From: JASLDZ01 sp038226305
GTDB taxonomy: Bacteria; Pseudomonadota; Alphaproteobacteria; Caulobacterales; Caulobacteraceae
Assembly: GCA_038226305.1 (NCBI GenBank)
Contig: JBBRQN010000011.1
Coordinates: 1 to 64,000 of the forward strand
Direction: 5' to 3'
Length of the DNA stretch: 64,000 nucleotides
A program made the translations under genes and the position numbers. Within the stretch, counting starts at the first letter, position 1. Each line of letters opens with the position of its first letter. The notes beneath the pieces were generated by a model. It had not been told where the DNA came from. It made no database searches and was given only the letters and a program-made list of their open reading frames with translations. Below are positions 29,824-37,990 of the stretch, in pieces.

Positions 29824-30102
29824 CTAGCGCCCCGCCTCGTCCATCCGCACCCCGTCCGTGGCCCCGTGCAGGCGGAAGGCGAGGATGGTGTGGGTGTCGC
29901 GGATGCCCTCGATTTTGTGCAGCCGGTCGTTGATGAAGCCGCCGATGCTCATCCCCTCGGGGATGTAGAACTTGGCCAGCAAGTCCCACGAGCCTGAGGT
30001 AGAGTAGACTTCGCTCAGCTCTTCCAGCCGGTCGATGATGGCGTCGGCCACGGCGTAGGCCTGGCCGAGCTCGCATTTGATCTGCACGTAGAGGGGGGTC
30101 AT
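29824..30102 (-). CDS. Stand-alone Lrp/AsnC effector-binding (RAM) domain protein
   Basis: 92 residues from ATG 30102. The betaalphabetabetaalphabeta ferredoxin-like pattern of the RAM domain is visible (YVQIKCELGQAYAVADAI, SEVYSTSGSWDLLAKFYI, IRDTHTILAF). There is no helix-turn-helix; the frame extends upstream only as antisense-like sequence over the dioxygenase gene. Such proteins can bind amino acids and form octamers or decamers, sometimes with full-length Lrp partners. It is the last gene of the kynurenine operon, 17 bases after tryptophan dioxygenase, which hints at a tryptophan- or kynurenine-linked role (inference). Confidence 0.8.
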   Translation of the reverse strand: MTPLYVQIKCELGQAYAVADAIIDRLEELSEVYSTSGSWDLLAKFYIPEGMSIGGFINDRLHKIEGIRDTHTILAFRLHGATDGVRMDEAGR

Positions 30103-30119
30103 CGCCACGGGGATCGCTT

Positions 30120-30923
30120 TCAGAGGTGGGTGCGAAGGTCTAGCAGCTCGGGAAAGAAGCGTAGGTTCACGATCGACGACAGGTAGGCCGTGCCCGCCGT
30201 GCCGCCCGATCCGCGCTTGAAGCCGATGATCCGCTCCACCGTCTTCAGGTGCGAGAACCGCCACTGGGCAAAACGGTAGTCGAGATCGACCAGCTTCTCG
30301 GCCAGGTCGTAGAGATCCCAGGCCGATGCGGGCTCGCGATAGATCGCCGTCCACGCCTGCGTGACGGCCTCATGCGCCGTGTAGGGCTCGCGCCAGTCGC
30401 GGGCGGTCACCTCCGGCGGCAGGTCGAAGCCGCGCCGATGCAGGAGGCGCAGGGCCTCGTCATACAGACTTGGTTCCTCCAGAGCAGCCGCCAGCCGGGC
30501 GCGGGCTTGCGGCGTGGTCTGGTGGCCGATGGCGGCGGCGTTCTTGTGGCCCAGCATGAACTCGAACAGTCGGTTCTGCTCCGACTGGAAGCCGGAGGAC
30601 GAGCCGAGCCCCGCCCGCACGTCCACATATTCGGTTGGCGTCATGGTCGCCAACACGTCCCAGGCGCCGATCATCTGCTGCTGGATGCGCGCCACGCGGG
30701 TGATCATCTTCGACGCCGCGCCCAGCTCGTCGGCCCGGATGTGCTCCCGCGCCGTCGTCAGCTCGTGCAGCGACAGCCGCATCCACAGCTCCATCACCTG
30801 ATGCATGACGATGAACAGGAGTTCGTCATGCCCCTCAGAACGGGGGGACTGCGCGGTGAGGATGCGGTCGAGCTGCAGGTAGTCGGCGTAGGACAGGTCG
30901 GGCTGCGCCTTGACGTATTCCAT
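30120..30923 (-). CDS. kynA: Tryptophan 2,3-dioxygenase
   Basis: 267 residues. Opens the indole ring of L-tryptophan with O2 to give N-formylkynurenine. Conserved family blocks are present: YADYLQLDRILTAQSP, HDELLFIVMHQVMELWM with active-site His41, SGFQSEQNRLFEFMLG, the heme-ligand His225 in FSHLKTVERIIG, and the GSGGTAGTAYL loop that contacts substrate. Start ATG 30923 overlaps the kynureninase TGA by one base, so the two are co-translated. Confidence 0.95.
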   Translation of the reverse strand: MEYVKAQPDLSYADYLQLDRILTAQSPRSEGHDELLFIVMHQVMELWMRLSLHELTTAREHIRADELGAASKMITRVARIQQQMIGAWDVLATMTPTEYVDVRAGLGSSSGFQSEQNRLFEFMLGHKNAAAIGHQTTPQARARLAAALEEPSLYDEALRLLHRRGFDLPPEVTARDWREPYTAHEAVTQAWTAIYREPASAWDLYDLAEKLVDLDYRFAQWRFSHLKTVERIIGFKRGSGGTAGTAYLSSIVNLRFFPELLDLRTHL

Positions 30924-32143
30924 CAGGTCACCGCCAGGCGCTGCGCGTATCGGGGGTCGCGCCAGGCGCCGCTCTCAATCAGGGCGCACAGCCTTCGGGC
31001 GGCTTCCGCCACCTCGGCGTAACTCAGATAAAGGGGCGTGAAGCCGAAGCGCATCAGGTCGGGCGCGCGGAAGTCCCCCACCACGCCCTGCGCGATCAGC
31101 GCCTGCACGAGAGCATAGCCATCGGGGTGGCGCAGCGAGATTTGGCTGCCGCGGCCCGGTGCAGGCGCGCTTGCCACCTCGAACACCCCGGGCGCGCCAG
31201 CCTGCACGGCGCTGAGGAACAGTTCGCCTAGTGCGAGAGACTTCTCACGCACCAACGCCATGTCCACGCCGTCAAAGGTGCGCAGCCCCGCCTCAAGCGC
31301 GGCTAGCGCCAGGATCGGCGGGGTGCCCGCCAGCCAGCGGGTCATGCCGGAGGCCGGGCGGTGTTCGCCCTCGAAGGCGAAGGGCGCAGCGTGGCCCATC
31401 CAGCCAGGAAGCGGAGTCTGAGCGGCGGCTTGGTGGCGGCGGGCGACGTAGAGGTAGGCGGGCGCCCCCGGCCCACCGTTCAGGTATTTGTAGCCGCAGC
31501 CCACGGCGAAATCGGCGTCGCAGCCGTTCAGGTCCACCGGCACCGCCCCCGCTGCGTGCGACAGATCCCACAGGATCAACGCCCCCACCGCGTGCGCGCG
31601 GGCTGTCCAAGCGGCCATGTCTCGCACGGCACCGGTGCGATAATGTACGGCGCTGAGGCAGAGGAGCGCCGTATGCTCGCCCAGCGCCCGCTCCCAGCCG
31701 CTTTCCGGCACCGCGCGGAACGAGGCTCCGGTCTGCTCGGCCAGGCCCTGCAGCATGTAGAGGTCGGTGGGGACCTCGTCTGCGTCGGCCAGGATCACCG
31801 CCCGGCCGGGGCGCAGACCCAGCGCTGCGGCGGCAGCCTTGTATAGGTTCACCGAGGTGGAGTCGCAGGCGATCACCTCGTCGGCGCCCGCACCGATCAG
31901 AGGGGCGATCAGCGCGCCGACGCGCTGGGGCGCGGTGATCCAGCCGTGCTCGTTCCAGCCGCCGATCAGCGACCCGCCCCACTCGCCCTGCGTCACGCGA
32001 GCCAGCGCGGCGGGCGTCTCCACCGGCAGGGCACCCAGCGAGTTGCCGTCGAGGTAGATCAACCCCGCAGGCAGGCTGAACCGAGCCCGCGCGAAGGCGA
32101 GCGGGTCGTCTGCGTCGGCTTGCGCGATCTCCTGCGGGGTCAT
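30923..32143 (-). CDS. kynU: Kynureninase
   Basis: 406 residues, PLP-dependent, cleaving kynurenine to anthranilate and alanine. Visible are IYLDGNSLGALP near the N-terminus, DSTSVNLYKA, the PLP-pairing LWDLSHAAGA (Asp193) and the Schiff-base lysine in CGYKYLNGGPGAPA (Lys219). First gene of an operon with tryptophan dioxygenase and the RAM protein. The third enzyme of the route, kynurenine formamidase (kynB), is not in this cluster. Divergent from the SDR gene, with 64 bases between. Confidence 0.95.
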   Translation of the reverse strand: MTPQEIAQADADDPLAFARARFSLPAGLIYLDGNSLGALPVETPAALARVTQGEWGGSLIGGWNEHGWITAPQRVGALIAPLIGAGADEVIACDSTSVNLYKAAAAALGLRPGRAVILADADEVPTDLYMLQGLAEQTGASFRAVPESGWERALGEHTALLCLSAVHYRTGAVRDMAAWTARAHAVGALILWDLSHAAGAVPVDLNGCDADFAVGCGYKYLNGGPGAPAYLYVARRHQAAAQTPLPGWMGHAAPFAFEGEHRPASGMTRWLAGTPPILALAALEAGLRTFDGVDMALVREKSLALGELFLSAVQAGAPGVFEVASAPAPGRGSQISLRHPDGYALVQALIAQGVVGDFRAPDLMRFGFTPLYLSYAEVAEAARRLCALIESGAWRDPRYAQRLAVT

Positions 32144-32207
32144 CGGCCGAGGTTTCGGCTACAGGGGGGCTTTCCGCAAGCCGGAGACGCAAGAGGAGCG
32201 CGGGCGC

Positions 32208-32960
32208 GTGAAGATCGACCTTTCCGGCCAGTGCGTGCTCGTCACCGGCGGCGGGCGCGGCATCGGGGCCGCCATCTCCCGCCGCTTCGGCGAAGCGGGT
32301 GCCCGGGTGCTGGTGCAATATAGCCGGGACCGCGATGCCGCCGAGGCCGTGGCGAAAGCGGTCGGCGGCCACGCCCTGCAGGCCGACCTCGCAGACCCCG
32401 CCGCCGTCCACGGCCTGTGGAGCGAAGCCTTGTCTGTCTCCCCGCGCATCCACGTGTTGGTGAACAACGCCGGTGTCGCGGTGGCCTCTCCGCCCGAGGG
32501 CGACGACGACCGCTGGCTCGCCGACTGGCACCGTACGCAGGCCGTGAACGTCACCGCCCCCGCCCTCCTTTGCCGAGCCGCCGTCAGCCACTTCAGCGCA
32601 ACTGCCGGCGGGCGGATCGTGAACATCACCAGCCGCGCCGCCCACCGAGGCGACACGGCCGACTACCTCGCCTACGCCTCCTCGAAGGCGGCCCTGGCGG
32701 CACTCACCAAGTCCATCGCGCGCGCCTACGGCAAGGCGGGCGTGATGGCGTTCAACGTCGCGCCGGGCTTCACACGCACCGACATGGCGCAGGACTTCAT
32801 CGACCAGTACGGCGAGGCCTACGCCACCAACGACATCGCCCTGCCTTCGTTGACCGAGCCCGACGACGTAGCCCCCACCGTGGTGTTCCTAGCGTCGGGC
32901 CTGGCCGACCACGCCACCGGCCAGACCGTGGACATCAACGCAGGCAGCTATATCCGCTGA
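32208..32960 (+). CDS. Short-chain dehydrogenase/reductase, FabG-like
   Basis: 250 residues with a classical SDR layout: cofactor motif VTGGGRGIG (about 11-19), VNNAGVA, the catalytic Ser in ITSRAAHRG region and YLAYASSKAAL giving Tyr and Lys of YxxxK, and the C-terminal GLADHATGQTVDINAG. The start is a GTG with AGGAG about 11 bases upstream. Substrate unknown; location opposite the kynurenine operon does not by itself argue for a role in it. Confidence 0.88.
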   Translation: MKIDLSGQCVLVTGGGRGIGAAISRRFGEAGARVLVQYSRDRDAAEAVAKAVGGHALQADLADPAAVHGLWSEALSVSPRIHVLVNNAGVAVASPPEGDDDRWLADWHRTQAVNVTAPALLCRAAVSHFSATAGGRIVNITSRAAHRGDTADYLAYASSKAALAALTKSIARAYGKAGVMAFNVAPGFTRTDMAQDFIDQYGEAYATNDIALPSLTEPDDVAPTVVFLASGLADHATGQTVDINAGSYIR

Positions 32961-32969
32961 GGCGGCGGG

Positions 32970-34253
32970 CTAGGGCCGGCGGACGATCTCGCCGCCCTTC
33001 ATCACCAGCACCGGGTGAGCGGTCGCTGTGATGTCGCGGGCCGGATCGCCGATGACCGCCACGAGATCGGCGAGGTAGCCAGCCTTCACCCGACCGAGAT
33101 CGGCGTCGCGCCCCAGCACCTTCGCATCCACAGCGGTGGCGGCGGCAAGCGCCTGCACAGGCGTCATCCCGTGCTCGACCATCAGCGCCAGCTCCTTCCA
33201 GCTGTCCCCGTGGGTGAAGACACCCACGTCAGAGCCGCAGCCGATCACGACGCCCGCCGCCAGCGCGCGACGGAAAGCCCGGTCGCTCTCCTGCATGGAC
33301 TTGGTGGGGGCTGAGCCCGGCTTCCACTTCTGGAAGTAGCGGCTGGTGGCCTCCACCGCCTCCAGCGTCGGCATGTAGACCACGCCCTTCTGCTTCATCA
33401 GGGCGAAGGTGGCGTCAGTCCCGCCATAGCCGTGCTCGATCGTCTGCACCCCCGCCAGGATCGAGCGTCGCATGCCTTCGTCGGTGGCGGTGTGCACGGC
33501 GACCGGGCGGCCGAGGTCGTGCGCTGTGGCCACCATGGCGTTCAGCTCGTCCTGGCTGAACGTCGGCTCGGTCTCGCCCCGGGGGCCGACGCGGTAGTCG
33601 GCGTAGAGCTTGATCCAGTCGGCCCCCGCTGCCGCCTGCTGACGCACGGCACGTACGCATTCCTGAACGCCGGAACACTCCTGCGCGCCCTGCGGAAGGT
33701 CGGCACCCGCGCCGGAGTAGCTGCGGCGCGTCGGGCCGTAGGCTCCCAGCGCCACGATGGCGCGGGTGGATGTCCACAGACGCGGGCCGGGGATCACCCC
33801 CGCGTCGATGGCCCGCTTCAGCCCCACGTCCGCGTCGCCCGCGCCCTCGGTGCCGAGGTCGCGCAGGGCAGTGAAGCCGCTCATCAGCGTCGCCCGGGCA
33901 TGGGAGACGGCGGCGGCGGTGCGGAAGCTTAAGGGCTCCTTTATCACCTGATCGTCCCACGCGGTCTCGTCGTAGGGATGCAGGAAGAGGTGGCTATGCA
34001 GGTCCATCAGGCCAGGGATCAGCGTGGCACCCGGCAGGTCGACGACCACGGCGTCGGCCGGGGCCTTCACCTCGGCACCGGGGCCGACGGCGGCGATGCG
34101 ATCGCCCTGCACCAGCACCACCCAGCCGGTGTGCAGGGGTTCGCCCTCCGTCCACACCCGGTCGGGGCGCAGGAGGGTCGCGGGCTTGTCCGCGGCGATG
34201 GCGGCACTGCCGAGGCAGGTGGCGAGCAGGAAGGCGAGGAGCGGCTTGATCAT
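32970..34253 (-). CDS. Exported metal-dependent amidohydrolase (Xaa-Pro dipeptidase/imidazolonepropionase-like)
   Basis: 427 residues. A Sec signal (MIKPLLAFLLATCLGSAAIAAD) precedes an amidohydrolase domain with metal-binding HSHL after GLMDL, the bridging Lys in ADWIKLYADY, VAVHTATDEG and TIEHGYGG (His ligands) and the Asp in GCGSDVGVF. This set matches the binuclear subgroup that includes periplasmic Xaa-Pro and Xaa-Arg/Lys dipeptidases. The exact substrate is not readable. The frame is open far upstream, but that sequence is antisense to the TPM gene; ATG 34253 fits the signal peptide. Confidence 0.87.
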   Translation of the reverse strand: MIKPLLAFLLATCLGSAAIAADKPATLLRPDRVWTEGEPLHTGWVVLVQGDRIAAVGPGAEVKAPADAVVVDLPGATLIPGLMDLHSHLFLHPYDETAWDDQVIKEPLSFRTAAAVSHARATLMSGFTALRDLGTEGAGDADVGLKRAIDAGVIPGPRLWTSTRAIVALGAYGPTRRSYSGAGADLPQGAQECSGVQECVRAVRQQAAAGADWIKLYADYRVGPRGETEPTFSQDELNAMVATAHDLGRPVAVHTATDEGMRRSILAGVQTIEHGYGGTDATFALMKQKGVVYMPTLEAVEATSRYFQKWKPGSAPTKSMQESDRAFRRALAAGVVIGCGSDVGVFTHGDSWKELALMVEHGMTPVQALAAATAVDAKVLGRDADLGRVKAGYLADLVAVIGDPARDITATAHPVLVMKGGEIVRRP

Positions 34254-34264
34254 GGCCGCTGAGT

Positions 34265-34942
34265 TCACAGCTCGATGGGGCCGTCCGCAAGGGCGTTCGT
34301 GCGCGGGCCGGTCGAGGGGAAGTGCTGCGCCAGGGCGGCCCCACAGATCTCCACCGCCGAGACGAAGCCCGCGCCGGGCTCGCCCCGCCGCATTCCGGCC
34401 TGCACGGCCTCCACCGTCTGCGCCCACACGGCCTCGCCCACGGCGTCGTGGATGCCCTTGTCGGCCAGTACCTCCACCTTGCGGTCGGCCATCGAGGCGA
34501 AGATCACCACGCCCGTGCGCTGCGTCTCGGAAGCGATCCCCGTGGCCAGGAACTGCGTCATCGCCGCCTTGTGCACCCGGTGCGCTTTCAGCGACCCCGG
34601 CGTGAGCGCGCGGCGCACCACCGGGATCAGCACAAACAGCAGCACGCCAGCAAAGACCGCTCCTTGCACGGCCGCATACAGGGCGATGGTCTCGATCAGG
34701 GGATGCGCAGCCCCCTGCCCCGCCCACGCCCCGGCTGGGATCAGGAGGGTGGGGTCAAAGCCCATGAGCACGGCGATGGGCGGCAGGAGCAGTGCCGCAG
34801 CCGCCGCCCACGCCAGCGGCGTCTCACGATATTCCGAGACCTCACGGGTGATGATGCACACGATCTCGCCTGTGGTCCGCGCCTCGGCCGCGCCCACGGC
34901 CTCGGCGATGCGCTGGTGATCGGTCGGGGTGAGGAGGGTCAT
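34265..34942 (-). CDS. TPM-domain membrane protein
   Basis: 225 residues. The N-terminal part (DHQRIAEAVGAAEARTTGEIVCIITREVSEY) is the start of a TPM domain and resumes after two transmembrane helices (about 48-68 and 88-112) with TGVVIFASMADRKVEVLADKGIHDAV. This split layout is that of the second TPM protein usually encoded beside LemA and YgcG. Function unsettled; related domains occur in photosystem II repair proteins. Starts ten bases after the upstream gene's stop; third gene of the lemA operon. Confidence 0.83.
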   Translation of the reverse strand: MTLLTPTDHQRIAEAVGAAEARTTGEIVCIITREVSEYRETPLAWAAAAALLLPPIAVLMGFDPTLLIPAGAWAGQGAAHPLIETIALYAAVQGAVFAGVLLFVLIPVVRRALTPGSLKAHRVHKAAMTQFLATGIASETQRTGVVIFASMADRKVEVLADKGIHDAVGEAVWAQTVEAVQAGMRRGEPGAGFVSAVEICGAALAQHFPSTGPRTNALADGPIEL

Positions 34943-34952
34943 GGGATCGTCC

Positions 34953-35801
34953 TCACCAGCTGCCCGAGGAGCCGCCGCCCCCGAAGGAGCCGCCGCCGCC
35001 CGAGAAGCCACCACCACCACCGCCACCGCCGCCGCCCCAGTCGTCGTCACCGCCGCCGCGGTTGGAGAGCGCTCCGAGGATCACCCACGGCAGCGAGCTC
35101 GCGCCGCCGCCGACCCCTCGCCCGCCGCGCCGCCCGAAGATGGCGGAGAACACGAAGAACATGATGAACAGCACGAAGACTATCGGCAGGCCGTGCCGCG
35201 CGCTGGGGCGTTCGGTTCGAGCGCTCGCCCGCTCCGTCGCAGCTTGTGCAGACTTGGCCTGCAGCTGGTCGGCAGGGAGCGCCATTAGGTCGGCCAGCGC
35301 ATCGGCACCGGCTGAGACGCCACCCGGAAGGTCGCCCGCCCGAAAGCGCGGCAGGATCTTCTGGTTCATCACCACGCTGGAGAGCGCGTCGGTGATGTCG
35401 CCTTCGAGGCCATAGCCCACCTCGATCCGCACCTTCTTTTCGGTAGGGGCGACCAGGAGGATCAGACCGTTGTTCTTGCCCTTCTCGCCTACGCCCCAGG
35501 CGCGACCCAGCTTGTAGCCGTAGTCCTCGATCTCGAGCCCCTGCAGGCTTGGTACCGTGGCGACCACGAGCTGGCGCCCGCTCTGCGCCTCGACGGCGGC
35601 GGAGCGTTCGGTGATGTGCGCCACCGCCTCAGGGGTGAGGATGTGCGCCGCATCCACCACGCGCCCGGAGAGCGCCGGAAAGGTCGGGTCGGCCGCCAGA
35701 ACCGGCGACGCGATGAGAAGGGTGAGGGCCGCGATCAGCCCGCCGAGCGCGGCCGCCACGGCCGGGAGCATGCGCCCCCGGCCGAGAATGCGCCGGGTCA
35801 T
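34953..35801 (-). CDS. TPM-domain protein, YgcG-like, with Gly-rich C-terminus
   Basis: 282 residues. Signal peptide or anchor, then a periplasmic TPM domain (ALSGRVVDAAHILTPEAVAHI, GRQLVVATVPSLQGLEIEDYGYKLGRAWGVG, KKVRIEVGYGLEGDITDALSS), one transmembrane helix (GLPIVFVLFIMFFVFSAIF), and a tail of almost pure Gly, Ser and Phe/Trp after about residue 245. Start ATG overlaps the lemA stop (ATGA). The tail is typical of the family and not an assembly error: its codons keep the frame through to SGSW at the stop. Confidence 0.88.
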   Translation of the reverse strand: MTRRILGRGRMLPAVAAALGGLIAALTLLIASPVLAADPTFPALSGRVVDAAHILTPEAVAHITERSAAVEAQSGRQLVVATVPSLQGLEIEDYGYKLGRAWGVGEKGKNNGLILLVAPTEKKVRIEVGYGLEGDITDALSSVVMNQKILPRFRAGDLPGGVSAGADALADLMALPADQLQAKSAQAATERASARTERPSARHGLPIVFVLFIMFFVFSAIFGRRGGRGVGGGASSLPWVILGALSNRGGGDDDWGGGGGGGGGGFSGGGGSFGGGGSSGSW

Positions 35802-36517
35802 TTCGCCGGCGCGGTCGTGGTCGTCGTGGTGGAGGAGGTGGAACGGGTCGTTCCGCCGCCCGGCATGGCGCTGTTCGCCGACGGGATGTTGAAGTTCACC
35901 GTCGGCGCGGACTGCGCGGCGGTGCTGGCGGCGAAGGGCGTCGCCGGCTTCTGCGAGGCGTAGAGCGTCTTGGCCCAAAGCACGGTCGGGAACACGCGCA
36001 GGGTGGTGTTGTAGGTCTGAACCGCACCGTTGTAGTCGTTGCGGGCGACCGTGATGCGGTTCTCGGTGCCTTCCAGCTGCGACTGCAGGGCCAGGAAGTT
36101 CTGGTTCGACTTCAGGTCGGGATAGTTTTCCGTGACCACGAGCAGGCGGCCGAGCGAGCCCGAGAGCTGCTCCTGCGCCTGCTGGAATTGCTGCAGCTTG
36201 GCCGGGTCGCTGATCGTGGAAGCGTCCACGTTCACGGCCGTGGCCTTGGCGCGGGCGTTGATCACGTCGGTGAGGGTGCCTCGCTCCTGCGCCGCATAGC
36301 CCTGAACGGTGGCCACGAGGTTGGGGATCAGGTCGGAGCGGCGCTGATACTGGTTCTGCACATCGCCCCAGGCCTTCTTCACGGCCTCGTCCTGCGTGGG
36401 GATGGAGTTCACGCCGCAGCCCGCGAGGCCCACGGTAAGCGGAAGCGCGATCATCAGGGCCGTGCGGCCAAGATGCCGGCGGGTGGTGACAGAACCGGAT
36501 TGAACCAGAGCGTTCAC
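35798..36517 (-). CDS. lemA: LemA family lipoprotein
   Basis: 239 residues. A lipobox (TVGLAGCG) is followed by the LemA helical domain: DEAVKKAWGDVQNQYQRRSDLIPNLVATVQGYA, RAKATAVNV, LGRLLVVTENYPDLKSNQNFLALQSQLEGTENRI and ARNDYNGAVQTYNT, then a Thr/Ser/Ala-rich tail. The start is a GTG with only a weak ribosome binding site; an alternative start between it and the lipobox is not obvious. First gene of a three-gene envelope operon with the two TPM proteins, a conserved association of unknown purpose. Confidence 0.92.
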   Translation of the reverse strand: MNALVQSGSVTTRRHLGRTALMIALPLTVGLAGCGVNSIPTQDEAVKKAWGDVQNQYQRRSDLIPNLVATVQGYAAQERGTLTDVINARAKATAVNVDASTISDPAKLQQFQQAQEQLSGSLGRLLVVTENYPDLKSNQNFLALQSQLEGTENRITVARNDYNGAVQTYNTTLRVFPTVLWAKTLYASQKPATPFAASTAAQSAPTVNFNIPSANSAMPGGGTTRSTSSTTTTTTAPAK

Positions 36518-36649
36518 TTGAGGTCGTCTCGCTTGCGCCCGAGGCTTCAGGCCGGGGCTTCGATGCGGCCAAGATTACAGCGCCGTCGCACGCCCCCAAA
36601 GCGAAACCGGACATGGCCCGGATTAACTCGCATTCACCCGGGCAGAGGA

Positions 36650-37990
36650 TCAGCGCTGGAAAGGGTAGAAATCAGTCCCGAGGCTCAGGAGGCCACACAG
36701 CTCGTCGAGCGCCTCGCGGCTCTCCTGCAGCAGCAAGGGGTCGGCTAGGTCGGCGGGGGTGAGGTGGTCGCGGTAGCGGCGCTCCACCCAGCCGTTCAGC
36801 CGGTCGTGCAGGGCAGCATCGAAGCGCTGGGCAGGGTTCACGGCAGCCAGTTCATCGACGGTGAGCGCGAGGCGCAGGCGCAGGCAGGCGGGGCCGCCGC
36901 CGTTTCGCATGCTCTGGCGCACGTCGACGTAGTCCACGCCACCGATGGCACCGTTAGCCGAGGTAAGCCTTTCCGCCACAGCGCGCGCCCGGGCGTGGTC
37001 GCGAACCTCGACAGGCGCGATCAACGTGAAGCGGTCGGTGCCCGGCGGTCGCACCAGCATGGAGTTGAAGAGGTAGGTCGAAACAGCGTCGGCGAGGCTC
37101 AGTTCGCCTTCGGGCACCACTTGGAACTCGGGCTCGAACAAGCCGCTAGCTGAACGGCGGATGTCGCGCTCCAGGCCGGCGCGATCTTCGAAGGCGTGTT
37201 CGTGGAAGAACAGCACCGGGCCTGAGCCGACGCAGACCACGTCGTTGTGGAACGCCCCCGCCTCCACCGCCCGGGCGGACTGTCGGGCGAAGACGGGGCG
37301 GCGCGAGCCGTGGCCGCGCACCACCGCTTCGCTCGCCTGCCGGGTCTGGCGGCCGGGCTTGGTGCCCGCCCAGAGCTCGCCCGCGTCCCGGGTCCACACG
37401 AACAGCTCCACGCCCGGCTCACCTGCGCGAGCGGCAGAAAGGCGCACGTGGTTGGCGGCCCCCTCGTCGGCGAAGTCGGCTTGGGCAGGGAGGGGCTGGC
37501 GAACGTCGAAGCGCGACGTGTCGGGGAGCAGTCGGTGAAGGGCCCGGCCCGTCTGCTCGGCCTCAAGGCTGCGATGCAGGTTGGTGAGGAGGTTGGCGGG
37601 CGTCAGCTTCACCCGCCCGTCGCCGGAATCCGCAGAGGGCGTGACCGTGGCGGCGTTGGCGGCCCACATGGGAGACGCGGAACCGGCGGCGGCCAGAAGG
37701 TGGGGTGCTGTGCGGGCGGCGGCCTCCAGAACGGCCGACTCGCTGCCGCCGAAGCCGCAGGCGCGCAGGAAGGCGATGTCCACCCGCTCGTGCGGGGGAA
37801 GCACGAACTGCGGCACGCCCAGATCATGCAGCCGCCGCATCTTGGCGAGCCCCTCCAGCGCCGCGCCGCGGGGGTTGGACACCCGGCCCGCGTTGGATTC
37901 CGCAGCGAGGTTACCGAGAGCCAGGCCAGCGAAATTGTGCGTCGGCCCGATCAGCCCGTCGGCATTGGCCTCGACCGCCTGGCCGATCAC
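36650..37990 (-). CDS. astB: N-succinylarginine dihydrolase
   Basis: 446 residues, standard length. Converts N2-succinylarginine to N2-succinylornithine, CO2 and two ammonia. The N-terminus (EANADGLIGPTHNFAGLALGNLAA), the active-site block FHNDVVCVGSGPVLFFHEHAF and the region RQSMRNGGGPACLRLRL with the nucleophile Cys match the family. The GTG start overlaps the astD stop by four bases (GTGA). Last gene of the ast operon here. Confidence 0.95.
   Translation of the reverse strand: MIGQAVEANADGLIGPTHNFAGLALGNLAAESNAGRVSNPRGAALEGLAKMRRLHDLGVPQFVLPPHERVDIAFLRACGFGGSESAVLEAAARTAPHLLAAAGSASPMWAANAATVTPSADSGDGRVKLTPANLLTNLHRSLEAEQTGRALHRLLPDTSRFDVRQPLPAQADFADEGAANHVRLSAARAGEPGVELFVWTRDAGELWAGTKPGRQTRQASEAVVRGHGSRRPVFARQSARAVEAGAFHNDVVCVGSGPVLFFHEHAFEDRAGLERDIRRSASGLFEPEFQVVPEGELSLADAVSTYLFNSMLVRPPGTDRFTLIAPVEVRDHARARAVAERLTSANGAIGGVDYVDVRQSMRNGGGPACLRLRLALTVDELAAVNPAQRFDAALHDRLNGWVERRYRDHLTPADLADPLLLQESREALDELCGLLSLGTDFYPFQR

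Noticed and set aside
30103..30354. Possible helix-turn-helix upstream of the RAM domain making a complete Lrp regulator
   Set aside because: The in-frame upstream sequence lies over the 3' end of the dioxygenase gene, is Arg/Gly/Pro-rich, and shows no helix-turn-helix pattern.
32970..34253. The exported amidohydrolase as the missing kynurenine formamidase
   Set aside because: It has a signal peptide and the binuclear amidohydrolase ligand set of dipeptidases, unlike known formamidases, and the substrate is cytosolic.
34960..35060. Gly/Ser tail of the YgcG-like protein as a possible assembly artefact or repeat expansion
   Set aside because: The frame continues cleanly to the stop and a Gly-rich tail is normal for this family.
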